Shown one piece after another: positions 31,592 to 32,664 of a stretch of DNA of 32,664 nt (the stretch's first letter is position 1; every line of letters begins with the position of its first letter). The DNA comes from Defluviitaleaceae bacterium (GTDB taxonomy: Bacteria; Bacillota; Clostridia; Lachnospirales; UBA5962). Location: NCBI GenBank assembly GCA_009778165.1, contig WRKF01000175.1, forward strand, positions 1 through 32,664, in the 5' to 3' direction. The position numbers were made by a program, and so were the translations under genes. The notes beneath the pieces were generated by a model. The model saw only the letters and a program-made list of their open reading frames with translations. It had not been told where the DNA came from and ran no database searches.

Positions 31592-32122
31592 TTAGTTAAC
31601 CAAAAACATTTCAATGCCAAATATTATACCGCCCTCAATATTTGTAGCATTTACGATTTGTACTCCTCTAAAATAACCGGTATGGATTAAATTACTTGTA
31701 AATATTGGTACATAGTTTATATTTGTAGCTAATATATTAACAAAAATGCGACCATCGTTGTTATAAGAGATGTATTGCAATCTCAAAGTTGGTGGCAGGT
31801 TCTCCAATATAGTATCTATGTGATACTCGTTTCCTATATTTTGACCCATAACAGCAATCAAATCATATTTTTGCGAAATATCTTGTCTAAGTTGAGCCAC
31901 TTCGTTTGCTGTGTGGTTTGCTTCTACCAGATGATATGACAAATAGGGCATGTTTTGCAGTTGATTAGACTGCGTATATGCTATGTAACCGGTAAATTGC
32001 CAAGCTGATATTAAAATTATTGCAACAAAAAACTGAACGGTTGTTAATATAATTGCTAATAATTTGGTTTTTTTGCGTTCCTTATATATTTTTGGGAGCA
32101 AGTTAATATCTTTGTGTTCCAT
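31592..32122 (-). CDS. PilN-like type IV pilus assembly protein
   Basis: A 176-residue protein. It begins EHKDINLLPKIYKERKK, the short INLLP motif by which PilN-like proteins contact PilM, then has one membrane helix (about 22-45) and a coiled coil and ferredoxin-like extracytoplasmic part (75-176). PilN with PilM and PilO forms the inner-membrane alignment complex for type IV pili or related secretion systems. AGGAG lies before the ATG. Its start overlaps the upstream proline-rich gene by 20 nt. PilM and PilO would be expected beyond the window. The length is typical. Confidence 0.72.
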   Translation of the reverse strand: MEHKDINLLPKIYKERKKTKLLAIILTTVQFFVAIILISAWQFTGYIAYTQSNQLQNMPYLSYHLVEANHTANEVAQLRQDISQKYDLIAVMGQNIGNEYHIDTILENLPPTLRLQYISYNNDGRIFVNILATNINYVPIFTSNLIHTGYFRGVQIVNATNIEGGIIFGIEMFLVN

Positions 32123-32664
32123 AAGACAACTCCTCGTTTATGCGGGTTAAAAGGTTTAGTAGCCACAACCAAAAAGGATGAGAGCGACGTGGTGTATCTT
32201 GTGCGGTTCGGATTTGTGCTTGCGTTACAGTTGTTCTTGTGTTTGCGGTGGTTCGCCGTACATCAGCTTCCCTCGAACTCGAAGAGGCATAAGGTATAGA
32301 CCATTGCACCACTGATGGGGCAGTTGGCGATGGCATAGTATAATATGTTGCCGGTAGTGAAGGCTGAGCTTCAGGCGGTGTCGGGATTGGTACGGTTGGC
32401 AGATTGGGAGGCTGTACAGAATCTCCTGCTCCGGGTGGTTGCGCAGAATCTTCCGATACCGGCGGTTGTGTCGAGCCACCCGATCCAGGTGGTTGCACAG
32501 AATCTCCCGACCCGGGCGGCTGTGCAGGTTCCTCCGGTTCAGGTTCAGTTGGTTCGGGGGTTTGCACCGGCTCCTCCGGCTCCGGCTCAGGGTCAGGAAT
32601 GAAAGGAGCTTCCCCGGTTACGGTAAAAGAGATGGGTACGTTTACAGCAACATTTTCACCGTCA
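32103..32664 (-). CDS. Proline-rich surface protein, 3' part (5' end outside window)
   Basis: The frame is open to the window edge, so the start is not seen; an internal GTG (32567) is not its start. The first visible residues, DGENVAVNVPISFTVTGEAP, look like the end of an immunoglobulin-like beta domain. Next comes a PEP and PEEP linker, then four 9-residue repeats QPPGSGDSV-like, a Ser/Thr-rich stretch and a C-terminal hydrophobic patch PFWLWLLNLL. This is the layout of an extracellular or pilus-associated protein with flexible spacers. It overlaps the PilN-like gene start by 20 nt, so the two share a transcript. A pilin-like or minor surface component is one guess. Confidence 0.7.
   Translation of the reverse strand, partial: DGENVAVNVPISFTVTGEAPFIPDPEPEPEEPVQTPEPTEPEPEEPAQPPGSGDSVQPPGSGGSTQPPVSEDSAQPPGAGDSVQPPNLPTVPIPTPPEAQPSLPATYYTMPSPTAPSVVQWSIPYASSSSREADVRRTTANTRTTVTQAQIRTAQDTPRRSHPFWLWLLNLLTRINEELSYGTQRY
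32415..32522 (-). repeat. Four 27-nt repeats encoding QPP-type nonapeptides
   Basis: Units read QPPGSGDSV, QPPGSGGST, QPPVSEDSA and QPPGAGDSV, each 27 nt. Degenerate at the DNA level, so slippage is slowed, but length variation between strains is likely. Confidence 0.8.

Noticed and set aside
32103-32567. A complete 154-residue gene starting at 32567
   Set aside because: The codon is a GTG inside an open frame that continues to the window edge, so the gene is partial.
1-32664. CRISPR arrays, tRNA or rRNA genes, insertion sequences
   Set aside because: No regularly spaced 25-40-nt repeats, no cloverleaf or rRNA signature and no transposase motif was noticed by eye.

Overview
The window reads as a chromosomal segment of an anaerobic, low-to-moderate-GC Clostridia-type Firmicute. 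The grounds are strong AGGAGG-type ribosome binding sites, a YlbF-family gene, a DUF975 protein, a stand-alone alarmone synthetase and a complete oxidative ornithine fermentation pathway. The genus cannot be named from the sequence alone. No rRNA, tRNA, CRISPR array, transposase or phage gene was found.

Region 1 (1-8218, minus strand) is an unusual chaperone operon. In order of transcription it encodes a divergent GrpE-like nucleotide exchange factor with a Pro-Glu tail, an Hsp70 (A), a 57-residue four-cysteine protein, a 34-residue single-span membrane peptide, a DUF975 membrane protein fused to a zinc ribbon and TPR/Sel1-like module, a second membrane protein carrying a near-identical zinc ribbon/TPR module on a different anchor, and a second Hsp70 (B) with an extra beta-rich C-terminal domain. 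No J-domain protein is present. About 1 kb is duplicated in tandem, which gave the two TPR genes their shared module. The probable promoter contains a run of 17 A/T base pairs in its spacer. This operon is my best candidate for a little-described system.

Region 2 (8219-10124) has a 0.7-kb non-coding stretch with 12-bp phased repeats and a structured leader, followed by a small alarmone synthetase and a rhomboid protease on the plus strand.

Region 3 (10145-24042, minus strand) is a roughly 14-kb set of genes for arginine fermentation: argF(arcB)-arcC-ord-ortA-ortB-oraS-(small zincin)-oraE-glmL/mutL-like-orr-YjiH-type transporter-arcA-trmL. ArcA, ornithine carbamoyltransferase and ArcC turn arginine into ornithine plus ATP. 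Orr, OraSE, Ord and OrtAB then take ornithine through D-ornithine, 2,4-diaminopentanoate and 2-amino-4-oxopentanoate to alanine and acetyl-CoA. Several intergenic gaps hold long hairpins with alternative pairings that look regulatory.

Region 4 (24085-31468) has htpG on the minus strand, divergent from miaB, a YlbF-family gene and mutS (C-terminally short) on the plus strand. These are followed by an uncharacterised protein behind a good match to a SigD/sigma-28 flagellar-type promoter. Region 5 (31592-32664, minus strand) carries a PilN-like type IV pilus assembly gene and the 3' part of a proline-rich, probably surface-exposed protein that runs off the window.
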